NCBI RefSeq assembly: GCF_051628905.1
Contig: NZ_CP157575.1
Span: 992,001-1,056,000, forward strand
Direction: 5' to 3'
DNA from: Asaia sp037151935
Lineage (GTDB): Bacteria > Pseudomonadota > Alphaproteobacteria > Acetobacterales > Acetobacteraceae
Length of the DNA stretch: 64,000 bases
Shown: positions 27,942 through 36,208 of the stretch, piece by piece
Position numbering within the stretch: the stretch's first letter is position 1
Layout of the letters: each line of letters begins with the position of its first letter
Notes under the pieces: model-generated
Databases searched by the model: none
What the model was told of the DNA's origin: nothing
The model's input: the letters and a program-made list of their open reading frames with translations, nothing else
Translations under genes and position numbers: made by a program

Positions 27942-28150
27942 TTCTTGTGGAGTGCCTCTGGCTTGTGCGCGGCTTTCGCGCCGGTCTTGTCGCTTTCGAC
28001 GAGGATCTTGGGATCGTCCTTAGAAGCCTTGACCTCGTTTTTCTTGATCTTCATAGGCTCGGTCAAGGTCTTGACCACGTGACCTTCGGTCTTGCCATTG
28101 CTGGTCTTCCAGGTGACATCGTCACCCTTCTTGAAGTCTTTTGCCGACAT
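27938..28150 (-). CDS. HVA1/DUF2945 (Tudor-like) small protein
   Basis: 70 residues from ATG 28150 (MSAKDFKKGDDVTWKTSNGKTEG). Lysine-rich, with the DUF2945/HVA1 pattern of a short beta-barrel: KGDDVTW, GKTEGHVV, ILVESDKTGAKAAHKPEALHK. Found in many bacteria and fungi; function unknown, often stress linked. It is coupled by ATGA to the secreted DUF3465 gene. Confidence 0.85.
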   Translation of the reverse strand: MSAKDFKKGDDVTWKTSNGKTEGHVVKTLTEPMKIKKNEVKASKDDPKILVESDKTGAKAAHKPEALHKK

Positions 28151-28227
28151 GATACCTGTCCTTGTTGTGTATGGCGCGAACGCGCCGAACAGCGCCCCCG
28201 TTTCCCGCCCGGACAAGTCGAACTCAT

Positions 28228-28260
28228 AAAAAAAGCCGCCCATGCGAGAGGGGCTTTTTT
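28228..28260 (-). terminator. Terminator of the HAD gene at 28281
   Basis: On the minus strand AAAAAGCC...GGCTTTTTTT forms a stem around a loop of about 14 bases and ends in a T7 run, 20 bases beyond the stop codon. Confidence 0.75.
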
Positions 28261-28280
28261 CGGCATTAACGGCTCGAAGC

Positions 28281-29021
28281 TCAGGCAGCGATGGGACGGC
28301 CGCCAGTCTGCACGTCGAGAATCTGCTTGAGGATCAGTGGAAACTCGGAGAGGTGGCCGATGCGCAGCAGGCCGGGCCAGCTCGGCGCAGGCTTGTCGAG
28401 GTCGCGCAGCAGGACGCAGGCCATGCCAGCGCGACGGGCGGCTTCGGCACCAGTGTCGGAATCTTCCAGCACGATGCAATGCTCGGGACCGACGCCTTCA
28501 AGCTCGGCGGCATGAAGATAGAGGTCAGGGCGCGGCTTGGGCATGTCGAGGTCGCGACCGGAGTGGATACGCTCCTCTTCAAGCAGCTCGTCCAGCCCGG
28601 TGCTGGAGAACTTGGCTTCCATCTCCGCACCCGACGAATTCGAACCGATGCGGATCGGCAGGCCCAGATCGTGGACGCGCTGCAGCATCTCATGCGCACC
28701 GTCGATCGTCTCGGCTTCGGTTTCCATCATTTTGACGATGCGATCCTGCATCATCATATCCCAGTTGGCGGGCATTTCCTTGCCGGTCTCGCGACCGATG
28801 CGCTCGCCGATCTTGACCAGTTCGCCGCCGGTGAAAATCTTGTGAGCCTCTTCATTCGAGAGATCCCAACCATGATGACGGGCCTCTTCTGCCATTTTGG
28901 CTGTCGAGAGATGCTCGCCATCGACGAGCACGCCGTCGCAATCGAAAATGACGAGTTTCAGCGAACCGTCTTCGCGGATGGCGGCGGGAATATCGGTGGC
29001 ATGGGCGGGCGCTACGGTCAT
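28281..29021 (-). CDS. HAD-superfamily phosphatase (CbbY/Gph-like)
   Basis: 246 residues from ATG 29021, preceded by AAGGA at eight bases; the open frame extends 17 codons. Motif I VIFDCDGVLVDGE, motif II IGSNSSG, motif III KPRPDLY and motif IV VLEDSDTGAEAA are all present, with an alpha-helical cap inserted after motif I. Likely acts on a small sugar phosphate or phosphoglycolate. A second HAD enzyme lies at 29676, with different cap sequence. Confidence 0.9.
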   Translation of the reverse strand: MTVAPAHATDIPAAIREDGSLKLVIFDCDGVLVDGEHLSTAKMAEEARHHGWDLSNEEAHKIFTGGELVKIGERIGRETGKEMPANWDMMMQDRIVKMMETEAETIDGAHEMLQRVHDLGLPIRIGSNSSGAEMEAKFSSTGLDELLEEERIHSGRDLDMPKPRPDLYLHAAELEGVGPEHCIVLEDSDTGAEAARRAGMACVLLRDLDKPAPSWPGLLRIGHLSEFPLILKQILDVQTGGRPIAA

Positions 29022-29675
29022 GGCATTGTCCTTTTCGGTGCATGCGTGCGTGTCGTCGGACACAACCCGCATTCAGGGTTGGGGCAATCACGAAATCGTG
29101 TGTATGACCCTAAGATAGTCATCGAAAAGCATAATTCAAGGAAAAAATGTCAAATAATGTTGGAAATATGGAGTTTCCTAAAATTTCATCTGTTGTTTGA
29201 AGCCCTTGCGGTTCGCATTCTGGAACGTCCCTATCTTTGTGATAGTGACTTTATATCTGTTACTTTTTTATGAAATCGGCGCGCTTCTACAATGCTTTTT
29301 ATGACTTTATGTTTATTTATATCTTATTGATCATGACGGTCGAGCCACGCTTTTTATTCGTCACATGCAAGCCAGTTCAAGCATCCGCATGAGCGCTCTT
29401 CAAATGTTCAGCGTAACACCGACGCACTCACAGGAGCGTCCACGGAGCTTTGCAGTTTCGCAACGATAAGGTGAAATTTCTGTCGTACTTCGCCTTTCTG
29501 CCCGCGCGCGTTTCCTGGGCGCGATTTCTCAGAAACCCTCCGGCCTTGCGCCGATTACGGCGATTCGCTTCGGCTGGCCTCAGTCAGGAGAACTTTTGCG
29601 CCGAGCCAGAACACTCCCGCGGATTGGCGTTGGCAGAGCGCAGGACAGCAGAAAATTACGTCTCTCGTGTAGAGG
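29022..29675. other. Gene-poor spacer between two HAD genes
   Basis: About 650 bases with no convincing gene. The part 29110-29360 is distinctly AT-rich with T runs and looks like promoter or transferred DNA; the part 29450-29670 returns to high GC. An 81-codon plus-strand frame from a TTG at 29450 lacks a ribosome site and runs into the next gene. Confidence 0.5.
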
Positions 29676-30380
29676 CTAACGCGCATAACGCATGACGTAG
29701 TCTCGCACGACAGAGAGATCGCGCACGACGGCGAGAGCCTGCTCTTTCACCTCTGCCGTCGGTTCGATCAGGTCTGGCACCACGATGACACGCATCCCGG
29801 CGGCGAATGCCGCGATCGCGCCATTGGTCGAATCTTCCAGGGCTAGGCAAAGCTCCGGCGCAACGCCTATGCGCAAGGCCGCAGTGACATAGGGATCGGG
29901 TGCAGGCTTGCCACAGATCACGTCGTCACGGCTCACGATCGCGTCGAAACGATCGTAAAGCGAAACACGGCGAAGCTGCTCTTCGGCACGACCGCGACGT
30001 GAAGACGTCGCGATGGCCCGTGGAATATGCCGTGCATCCAGAAGATCGAGCAGAGGAACGACACCGGGCTTTGTCACCAGACGCCCCTCTCCGATGAAGC
30101 GTCGCAGATGCGCTGCCTGCATGGCAAAGAACCGCTCTGCTGGAAATCCGTCTCCAAAGCTTTCGCGCAGCAGAACCGCGCAGCCGTCTTCAGGGACACC
30201 GATCATGCGCTCGCAAAACGATAGGGACAGATCGTAATCGAGGTCGCGACCGGCGCAGATCAGCGCTTCCATCGCCAGGGTTTCACTGTCGAGAAGCAGT
30301 CCATCCATATCGAAAATAACACCGCGAACCGAAATTTGCGGCGTGTTGATCAGATGGCCAGGCAAGTTGGGAGCGGGCAT
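29676..30380 (-). CDS. HAD-superfamily phosphatase/phosphomutase
   Basis: 234 residues. Motif I VIFDMDGLLLDSE, motif II IATSSRRGR, motif III GKPAPDPYVTAA and motif IV LALEDSTNGAIAA are intact. The DMDGLLLDSE form is typical of beta-phosphoglucomutase-like and sugar-phosphatase members. The cap helices (RDLDYDLSLSFCERMIGVP) suggest a C1-type cap. Single gene with spacers on both sides. Confidence 0.9.
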   Translation of the reverse strand: MPAPNLPGHLINTPQISVRGVIFDMDGLLLDSETLAMEALICAGRDLDYDLSLSFCERMIGVPEDGCAVLLRESFGDGFPAERFFAMQAAHLRRFIGEGRLVTKPGVVPLLDLLDARHIPRAIATSSRRGRAEEQLRRVSLYDRFDAIVSRDDVICGKPAPDPYVTAALRIGVAPELCLALEDSTNGAIAAFAAGMRVIVVPDLIEPTAEVKEQALAVVRDLSVVRDYVMRYAR

Positions 30381-30403
30381 TCATTCCCTCGTAACGTCAA
30401 AAA

Positions 30404-30535
30404 ATGCTGCCCGAACGCCTTCGCCGTGTCACCCAACCGCTGGATCGGGCTTTGACGATTGTCTCTTCCGATGCTTCAAAAAGCCCGGAAGCTGAGGCGT
30501 TCACGGCGTGGGAGCGCCTGCTCCCACGTCTTTAA
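30404..30535 (+). CDS. Possible 43-aa small protein
   Basis: A plus-strand frame from ATG 30404 to TAA 30533 (MLPERLRRVTQPLDRALTIV, then an Ala/Glu-rich tail). It is divergent from the HAD gene with only 23 bases between and has no good ribosome site. Its last codons form a perfect 9-bp hairpin (CGTGGGAGC/GCTCCCACG, 30507-30528) followed by TCTTT. It may equally be a hairpin-bearing spacer. Confidence 0.2.
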   Translation: MLPERLRRVTQPLDRALTIVSSDASKSPEAEAFTAWERLLPRL

Positions 30536-30637
30536 CGATTACCGCCCGCCGCTGTTCAACGATGCTCTTCACATCCTCGGCACTTCTCGCCTGCCTCCGC
30601 GCCTGTGGATCTCACGCGCGATGCTTCACAACATGCA

Positions 30638-30907
30638 TTACTGAGAGGCCTCATCGTGATGAGCGGCCCGCCATAGCACCCATTCTTCGACGACCCGCCC
30701 GTAAGGAAGATGGCAATAGCCCACTTCGCCGTCCTTCTCATGCCTGATTTCCAGCTTGCCGCCCTGCTCCTCACAATACACCGAGGCCGGGTTTGCCATG
30801 CCCAGCTGCTGTTCCTTACGATCCTTGCCCCCGCAACCGGCGAGGACAAAACCGACCAATAGCAGCATCGTCGCTGCGCCTGAGGCGCGCTTCGAAATGA
30901 GCGTCAT
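30638..30907 (-). CDS. DUF333 lipoprotein
   Basis: 89 residues from ATG 30907, chosen because AGGAG is nine bases upstream; two earlier ATGs directly abut that site. A lipoprotein signal (LLLVGFVLAGC) puts the acylated Cys near residue 26. The mature part has the DUF333 pattern NPASVYCEEQGGKLEI....GEVGYCHLPYGRVVEEWVLWR, with two Cys likely paired. Function unknown; these small lipoproteins occur across proteobacteria. Confidence 0.85.
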   Translation of the reverse strand: MTLISKRASGAATMLLLVGFVLAGCGGKDRKEQQLGMANPASVYCEEQGGKLEIRHEKDGEVGYCHLPYGRVVEEWVLWRAAHHDEASQ

Positions 30908-30970
30908 AATCATCATCTCCTGTTCAGCAATGGCGTGATGGAATATCTCTGCCCTGCCGTCGATACGGCA

Positions 30971-31001
30971 GAAAAAACGCATCAATAACGGCGTTTTTTT
31001 T
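30971..31001 (-). terminator. A/T-flanked hairpin upstream of the lipoprotein gene
   Basis: AAAAAACGC ... GCGTTTTTTTT pairs around a loop of about 11 bases. Read on the minus strand it would end a transcript that starts between 31000 and 31260, where no protein gene on that strand is credible. Confidence 0.55.
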
Positions 31002-31002
31002 G

Positions 31003-31218
31003 TGAGGTCCGTCCTGCCTGATAGCATAACACTTTCAGCGCAACGACTGGTGAGTCGCAACCGTCAGGGGCGCCAACCATGTCAGCGTCGCGGCTGAGTA
31101 TCGAGAGAGCCTTAAGAGCTACCCTCTCTACCTTAAATCGGAACACAGCGCTTGGAAGGGTGACAGGCCCGGCTTGATACGAAAGGCCTCGGAGAGCACC
31201 ATCAGGAATATTTCCTGA
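31003..31218 (-). ncRNA. Candidate structured RNA
   Basis: No protein is credible here, but the minus strand folds by eye. CCTGATGGTG (near 31206) pairs with TATGCTATCAGG (near 31018) to close about 190 nt. Inside, CTGTCA pairs with TGACGG, CCAA with TTGG, AGAGAG with CTCTCT in the apical part, and GCGACT-CACC-AGTCGT forms a side hairpin. A terminator-like hairpin follows on the same strand. A long closed rod with internal loop and side hairpin recalls 6S RNA, but the identity is unproven. Confidence 0.35.
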
Positions 31219-31355
31219 CCGCTTCACCAGACCGTGTTCGATTACACTCCAACGTGTTCGCCCTCCCCCCTTTTGCTATGACGCATATCCCCGTTCAGTC
31301 GCGACTGTCTGGTGGCCCGCTTCGGGCTATCTCTGTCTCAAAAAGGAGCGACAAG

Positions 31356-32147
31356 ATGGATATGGGCCTGAAAAACAAGGTGGCAGTCGTTACGGGCGGG
31401 AGTGTCGGGATTGGCCTCGCCGTGGCCGAGGGGCTGGCCCGTGAAGGGGCTCATATCGTCATGGTCGCCCGCGACAAGGAGCGCCTCGAAACTGCTGCAC
31501 GCCAGCTTGCCGAAGCCCATGGCGTGCGTTGCCTGCCCGTTTCTGCCGATGTTGCGACAGCCGAGGGCGTCGAGAGCGTTATTCGGCAAATCGATGAGGC
31601 TTTCGGCGGAGCCGATATTCTAATCAATAACGCTGGCACCGGGTCGAACGAGACGATCATGGAGGCGCCCGATGACAAATGGCAGTTCTACTGGGAACTA
31701 CATGTCATGGCCGCCGTGCGTCTCGCACGCGGTCTCGTACCGGGCATGAAAAAGCGTGGCGGTGGCGCCATCATCCATAACGCGTCGATCTGCGCGGCCC
31801 AGCCTCTCTGGTACGAGCCGATCTACAATGTCACCAAAGCCGCTCTCATGATGTTCTCCAAGACGCTCGCTACCGAGGTGATCAAGGACAATATCCGCGT
31901 CAACTGCGTCAATCCCGGCCTGATCCTGACACCTGACTGGGTAAAGACCGCCAAGCAACTCACGAGCGAGACCGGCGGCGACTGGGAAGACTATCTGCAA
32001 TCGGTGGCCGATGAGCACGCTCCGATCAAACGCTTCGGCTCGCCGGAGGAGCTGGCCAATTTCTTTGTCTTTCTCTGCTCGGACAAGGCCTCCTACAGCG
32101 TAGGGTCGTCGTATTTCGTCGATGGCGGCATGCTCAAGACGCTTTGA
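31356..32147 (+). CDS. SDR-family oxidoreductase
   Basis: 263 residues from ATG 31356, preceded by AAAGGAG. Rossmann motif VVTGGSVGIGLAVAEGLAREG, NNAGTGSNET, catalytic Ser in HNASICA, YNVTK (Tyr, Lys) and NCVNPGLILTPDW; C-terminal VGSSYFVDGGML. A classical SDR; substrate likely a polyol, sugar or keto compound. It is followed in the same direction by a second SDR 124 bases on. Confidence 0.88.
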   Translation: MDMGLKNKVAVVTGGSVGIGLAVAEGLAREGAHIVMVARDKERLETAARQLAEAHGVRCLPVSADVATAEGVESVIRQIDEAFGGADILINNAGTGSNETIMEAPDDKWQFYWELHVMAAVRLARGLVPGMKKRGGGAIIHNASICAAQPLWYEPIYNVTKAALMMFSKTLATEVIKDNIRVNCVNPGLILTPDWVKTAKQLTSETGGDWEDYLQSVADEHAPIKRFGSPEELANFFVFLCSDKASYSVGSSYFVDGGMLKTL

Positions 32148-32271
32148 CTCGGACCGATGCGACCAGAACGCCTCTGAACAGTTAATCAGCAATGCCCGCC
32201 CCTCGCGGGACGCCCCTGTTTCGCCTGCGCCGGGCCAATGGCCGACGCAGGCCTCAAAGGAAGAATAATCG

Positions 32272-33072
32272 ATGAGTGATACCAAGCGCTTCGCTGGCAA
32301 GACCGCCCTGGTAACGGGCGCTGCGGGGAATATCGGCCTTGCCGTTGCCCGGCGCCTTGCGAAGGAAGGCAGCCATGTGGTGCTGCTAGACCTTGATCAG
32401 GCCAAGCTCGATGAAGCGGCCAAGGGCTTTGCCGAGCACGGTGTGAAGGTAAAGACGGTCGTTTGCGACGTCACAAATTACGCCAGTGTTGAAGAAGCCG
32501 TGGATTACGCTGAGAAATCGGTCGGGCCAATCGATTTCCTGTTTAATAACGCCGGGTATCAGGGTGCTTTTGCCCCTGTCCAGGACTACCCGGTGGAAGA
32601 TTTCCAGCGCGTCGTGAATATCGATCTCGTCGGTGCCTTTCACGTGCTGCGTGCTGTCTCGCGCCGCATGGTCGAGCGCCGCTCGGGCAGCATCGTCAAC
32701 ACGGCAAGCATGGCGGGTCTGCAAGGCCCGCCGAACATGGCCGCCTATGGCGCGTCAAAATTCGGCGTCGTCGGACTTACCCAGGTGGCCTCGAAAGACC
32801 TCGCTCCGCATAATATACGCGTCAACGGCATCGCCCCTGCCCTGATGGGCCCCGGCTTCATGTGGGATCGTCAGACCGAGCTTCAGGCGGCAACCAATAC
32901 CCAGTATTTCTCGACCGACCCCGAGAAGGTGAAAGTCGACATGGTGGCCGGTGTGCCGATGCGCCGCCTTGGCGATATCGAGGAAATTCCGGGAACGGTC
33001 GCTTTCCTGCTGAGCGACGATTCAAGTTACATCACAGGCGTCACGCTGCCGATCTCAGGCGGCATCCTCTGA
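32272..33072 (+). CDS. xdh: Xylitol dehydrogenase-like SDR
   Basis: 266 residues, 30 bases after GCCTCAAAGGAAG. Motifs: LVTGAAGNIGLAVARRLA, LFNNAGYQGAFAPVQDYP, SIVNTASMAG (Ser), YGASK (Tyr, Lys), GPGFMWDRQTELQA and YFSTDP. The NNAGYQGAFAPVQDYP and GPGFMW...QYFSTDP blocks are those I know from Gluconobacter oxydans NAD-dependent xylitol dehydrogenase, so oxidation of xylitol to D-xylulose is the best prediction. This is from memory, without alignment. Last intact gene before the decayed segment. Confidence 0.8.
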   Translation: MSDTKRFAGKTALVTGAAGNIGLAVARRLAKEGSHVVLLDLDQAKLDEAAKGFAEHGVKVKTVVCDVTNYASVEEAVDYAEKSVGPIDFLFNNAGYQGAFAPVQDYPVEDFQRVVNIDLVGAFHVLRAVSRRMVERRSGSIVNTASMAGLQGPPNMAAYGASKFGVVGLTQVASKDLAPHNIRVNGIAPALMGPGFMWDRQTELQAATNTQYFSTDPEKVKVDMVAGVPMRRLGDIEEIPGTVAFLLSDDSSYITGVTLPISGGIL

Positions 33073-33139
33073 TCTAATAATCGGGTCACGCGTCGCCAGG
33101 GCGGAGCGTGGCCCAAGAATACGAGCAGAAAGAACAAGC

Positions 33140-33925
33140 TATAGCCAGAATATGACGGTTCCGGCGAGGCAGATGGCAAGGAAGAAGCTGGTCGGAAATC
33201 TGTCATAGCGTGTTGCGCCCCTCCGACAGCCCTTCGGACGACCGAACATGATCTCGGAGCAATTTTTAGCGGTTTTGCGCGGGAATCTCTTACCCGATGC
33301 GAGGTTTGATCCCTTTTTCCTCCAGAACGTCTCTCAACCAGCTAGCATCGCAACCGAGGTCTGCCAGCCTTCCCGATGTCGTGGGAAGGTTGTCTGACCG
33401 GGCAGAGTCTCCAGTGTAATCGCTGATCTGGTCCGCCGTCATAAAAAAGCTCAGCGGTCGTCCGTTCTGCCCGGTGACCGCATGCAGTTTAATATTCCTA
33501 CCGACTTTGGTGCGAACGATCAGACGCCCTAGCCTCTTTCTTTTGACTGCAGACTTGAAGCCGTGCGGTGTGCCTTGAGATAATTCGAATCAATCACATT
33601 GGGCCGTGAATCCGCCCCCTCGGCAAAAACCCATTCATTATCCGCATAAAAATGCCCATGCCGCCGCAGCGCTTCCAGCGATCTTAGAGCGTCTTGTGCG
33701 GGCCGTAAAACCGGGGCGCATCACGCGAACACAGGCCGTTGAGGTTTCCAAAAGTGTACAACTCCGCGCGCGGCGGTCATCGCAACGAGGCTCACCGGAG
33801 TTCTTAGGAAAGAATGGTCGCAGACGCTCCATTTATTCATCCGTCAGGCAACACATGTCGCCCATCTTCAGTCTCCTTGCAGAGCCTGAATTATATTTCT
33901 GCCATCTAATCAATCGGCTCTGAAT
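33140..33925 (-). pseudogene. IS5-family transposase remnant
   Basis: Minus-strand fragments in different frames give the order of an IS5-type DDE transposase. Near 33840 the start reads CLTDEQMERLRPFFP; around 33600 NVIDSNYLKAHRTA; around 33440 KLHAVTGQNGRPLSFFM followed by TADQISDYTG; and around 33320 GCDASWLRDVLEEKGI. At least two frameshifts and internal stops break it. The full length of about 780 bases fits a whole element, but no clear terminal repeats were seen. Confidence 0.75.
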
Positions 33926-34255
33926 TTAGGCACTCAGAACGCACCACTTCGAGAACCCCTGGGGCAATCTGATGTTAGGATAATCTACCGCATGAAACAC
34001 TGCGCCAAATAATGCAAAATCTGCACCCAACACCCATTAAGGCTCCAAATACAAAACTCCGTTAGTAATTATTATTTGTTTTATGAAAAAAGTAAAAGTT
34101 ATAGAAAACTATTTTTTATTATATTTATTAAATAACATATTTCATAATATTGAACTAACTAATTTTCTCGTTTGCATGGCGGTGTCATAATTATTTAATA
34201 TACATAGATAATCTTCGTTGTTTATTATTTCCAAAGCCTATTTGATTATGAAAAA
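33926..34255. other. AT-rich spacer
   Basis: Strongly AT-rich, with A and T runs between 34060 and 34250 and no credible gene. Base composition differs sharply from the flanks, consistent with foreign or decayed DNA. Confidence 0.6.
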
Positions 34256-34483
34256 TTGAAGACTCAGAAAATTTCAATTAGAAAAATCACAGAGAGGAGA
34301 CAAGCGGTGTCGCAATGGTCAGCGTATGTAAAAGATTATTACGTAGATGGTGGAATTTTTTACATATATAGTAGCTTATGCTTGGTAAACAAATTACCTT
34401 CTCAATACAAAAATCATTATTGCAATATAAGTAATGGAAATAATGGAATAGATATATTTTCCAAGATTTCGGTAAAGGATTAA
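34256..34483 (+). CDS. AT-rich short frame, possible 5' part of the Hint gene
   Basis: 75 codons from a TTG at 34256; no recognisable domain (KITERRQAVSQWSAYVKDYY is representative). It ends in TAA 34481 and the same frame then continues through the segment preceding the Hint domain. It may be the decayed start of that gene or an independent frame; base use is far more AT-rich than the genome. Confidence 0.25.
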   Translation: MKTQKISIRKITERRQAVSQWSAYVKDYYVDGGIFYIYSSLCLVNKLPSQYKNHYCNISNGNNGIDIFSKISVKD

Positions 34484-35785
34484 TATAAAAATAACTATTA
34501 TTTTAACATCACATCACCTAGAGGCGCGCCAATAAAGATTACCTTTCTCAATGAGACCTCAAGCGCTCGACCTATTTGGGGGCAGTATAACCTGAATACG
34601 AATCAAACAACAATCGACGCCAATTTGTGTGACTACGGGTATATGCACTATACTATACCAGGAAACCCTTTCTCACTGGATGAAACTAGAAAACTAATTC
34701 ACCGCGTTCCTGCCGGTTAAACTTGGACCATTGGTGGTTTTGTCTGCCTTCTTGCAGGCACACTCATCCGGACACCTGACGGTGAACGACTGATTGAGGA
34801 ACTAGAGGTTGGCGATGCTATCTATGCGATGGATCCTAACGGGGAAGATCAAAATCGCCGAACCATTGCGTGGATCGGTAGAGGTCTGGGGCACGCGGTA
34901 GAAGAGCTACCCATAGATCTCGCAGGATGGCCCATACGAATTTGTCGTGATGCCCTCGGGCAATGTGTACCCTCGCGCGATCTGTTGGTAACGGGCGAGC
35001 ACTGTCTCTTTATCGAAGATAAGCTCATTCCGGCGAGAATGCTCGTCAACGGTAGCTCCATATATTATGATAGATCTATTCCGACTTATTGGTATTACCA
35101 TATCGAGCTGAGTAATCATGAAATCATCTGGGGAAATGACTGCCCCCTCGAAAGCTATTTGGACACAGGAAATAGCCGGTGTTTCATCCTCGGTAATCAC
35201 TCGAAAGAATCATCACCTCGTCCCAAGCGCTGGAACGACCACTCATGCGCTGCCCTGACGACAGAACAATGCGTAGTTGAGCCGCTCTTTCGCAAATATT
35301 CATCACGTGCGGAACAACTTGGGTTCAGGGAAAAGATCGAAAAGCCGCTGATACTTGAGGATATAAGGCTTTTCCTGCAGACAGCCACTGGGCAGCACAT
35401 CTACCCGGCGAGGACGACCGGTAGTGTATATGTGTTCCTCCTGGACGAGACAACTGACAACGTTCGGATCATGTCAGGCCTGTTCCGACCCTGCGAGACG
35501 ATTGGTCCATTCATTGATGATCGACGAGCATTGGGCGTCCTTGTAGGCCAGATCTATTTCTACGCAGGGTCTGAAATGCGCGAAATCAAAGATCATTTAA
35601 AAGAAGCAGAGATCGACGGCTGGCACGACGACATAGAGGGAAGCGGAAGATGGACAATGGGGGAAGGTGTTCTCGAACTGGAACATTCAGTTGAAGGCGG
35701 GGGTGTTCTCGCCATTGAAATCCTCGCAGGAGGCCCGTATTTATATTCCAAAGTGTCGAGCCTTCAGCACCAAGAGCTGCATTGA
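34484..35785 (+). pseudogene. Hint-domain (Hedgehog/intein-like, PF13403) secreted protein with in-frame stop
   Basis: One continuous frame from 34484 is cut only by TAA 34718-34720. Before the stop there are 78 codons ending LIHRVPAG. After it the frame reads TWTIGGFVCLLAGTLIRTP, the Hint block A with catalytic Cys, followed by LIEELEVGDAIYAMD, then block B LLVTGEHCLFIEDKLIPARM with the His, and SYLDTGNSRCF. About 150 further C-terminal residues follow. Hint_2 proteins of this kind are common in acetic acid bacteria. The first ATG after the stop (34829) would leave out the catalytic Cys, so only readthrough or an ATT start at 34730 would give an active domain. Most likely a recent pseudogene. 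Confidence 0.75.
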
Positions 35786-35839
35786 GATCTCGCAAATAAT
35801 TTACGCGAAAATTACAATGATAAGAAGGAATTATAGCAA

Positions 35840-36208
35840 ATGCGTTCCATCGTTCGCATTCTCTCAGTCGGGATAACCACCTGCTTCTCGACTATTATTA
35901 CGGTCAGTCATGGACACGCCAGCGAGAGTTTCCAGAAGAAAATTAATGCCTATTTTTCCTTGGACCTTCCGCAAAATCCTTCAACCGCATACTCTTGGGT
36001 TGTGACATCATTGCCCCAAAATCTTGCTCTGGCCGGAATGGATTATAGAGAGGACAAGGATTGTAATGGCAGACTGGGGTGTGGAGGCAGCCTGCGTGTC
36101 ACATTCCGGGTAATCTAGGCTGGTGTCGGTGAAATTTGCTTGAAATATGTTCGGCCCTTCGAGCCGATGCCTAAGGACTTCAAAAGCTATCAAATTGAAT
36201 CACGGTAA
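35840..36208 (+). pseudogene. Chagasin-like cysteine protease inhibitor (I42) with in-frame stop
   Basis: Starts at ATG 35840 with AAGGA upstream and a signal peptide (MRSIVRILSVGITTCFSTII, HA cleavage). The mature domain has the chagasin BC loop NPSTAYSW and the DE loop GCGG. After 92 codons a TAG (36116-36118) interrupts. The same frame then continues AGVGEICLKYVRPFEPMP to TAA 36206, supplying the FG loop RPFEP. All three inhibitor loops are therefore encoded, split by one stop. The 92-residue product alone would lack the final strand and loop. It follows the Hint gene by 54 bases and may share its transcript. Confidence 0.75.

Noticed and set aside
28242..29273. 343-codon plus-strand frame over the HAD gene and AT-rich spacer
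   Set aside because: Most of it is antisense to the HAD phosphatase. The last ~60 codons in the spacer carry no motif or ribosome site.
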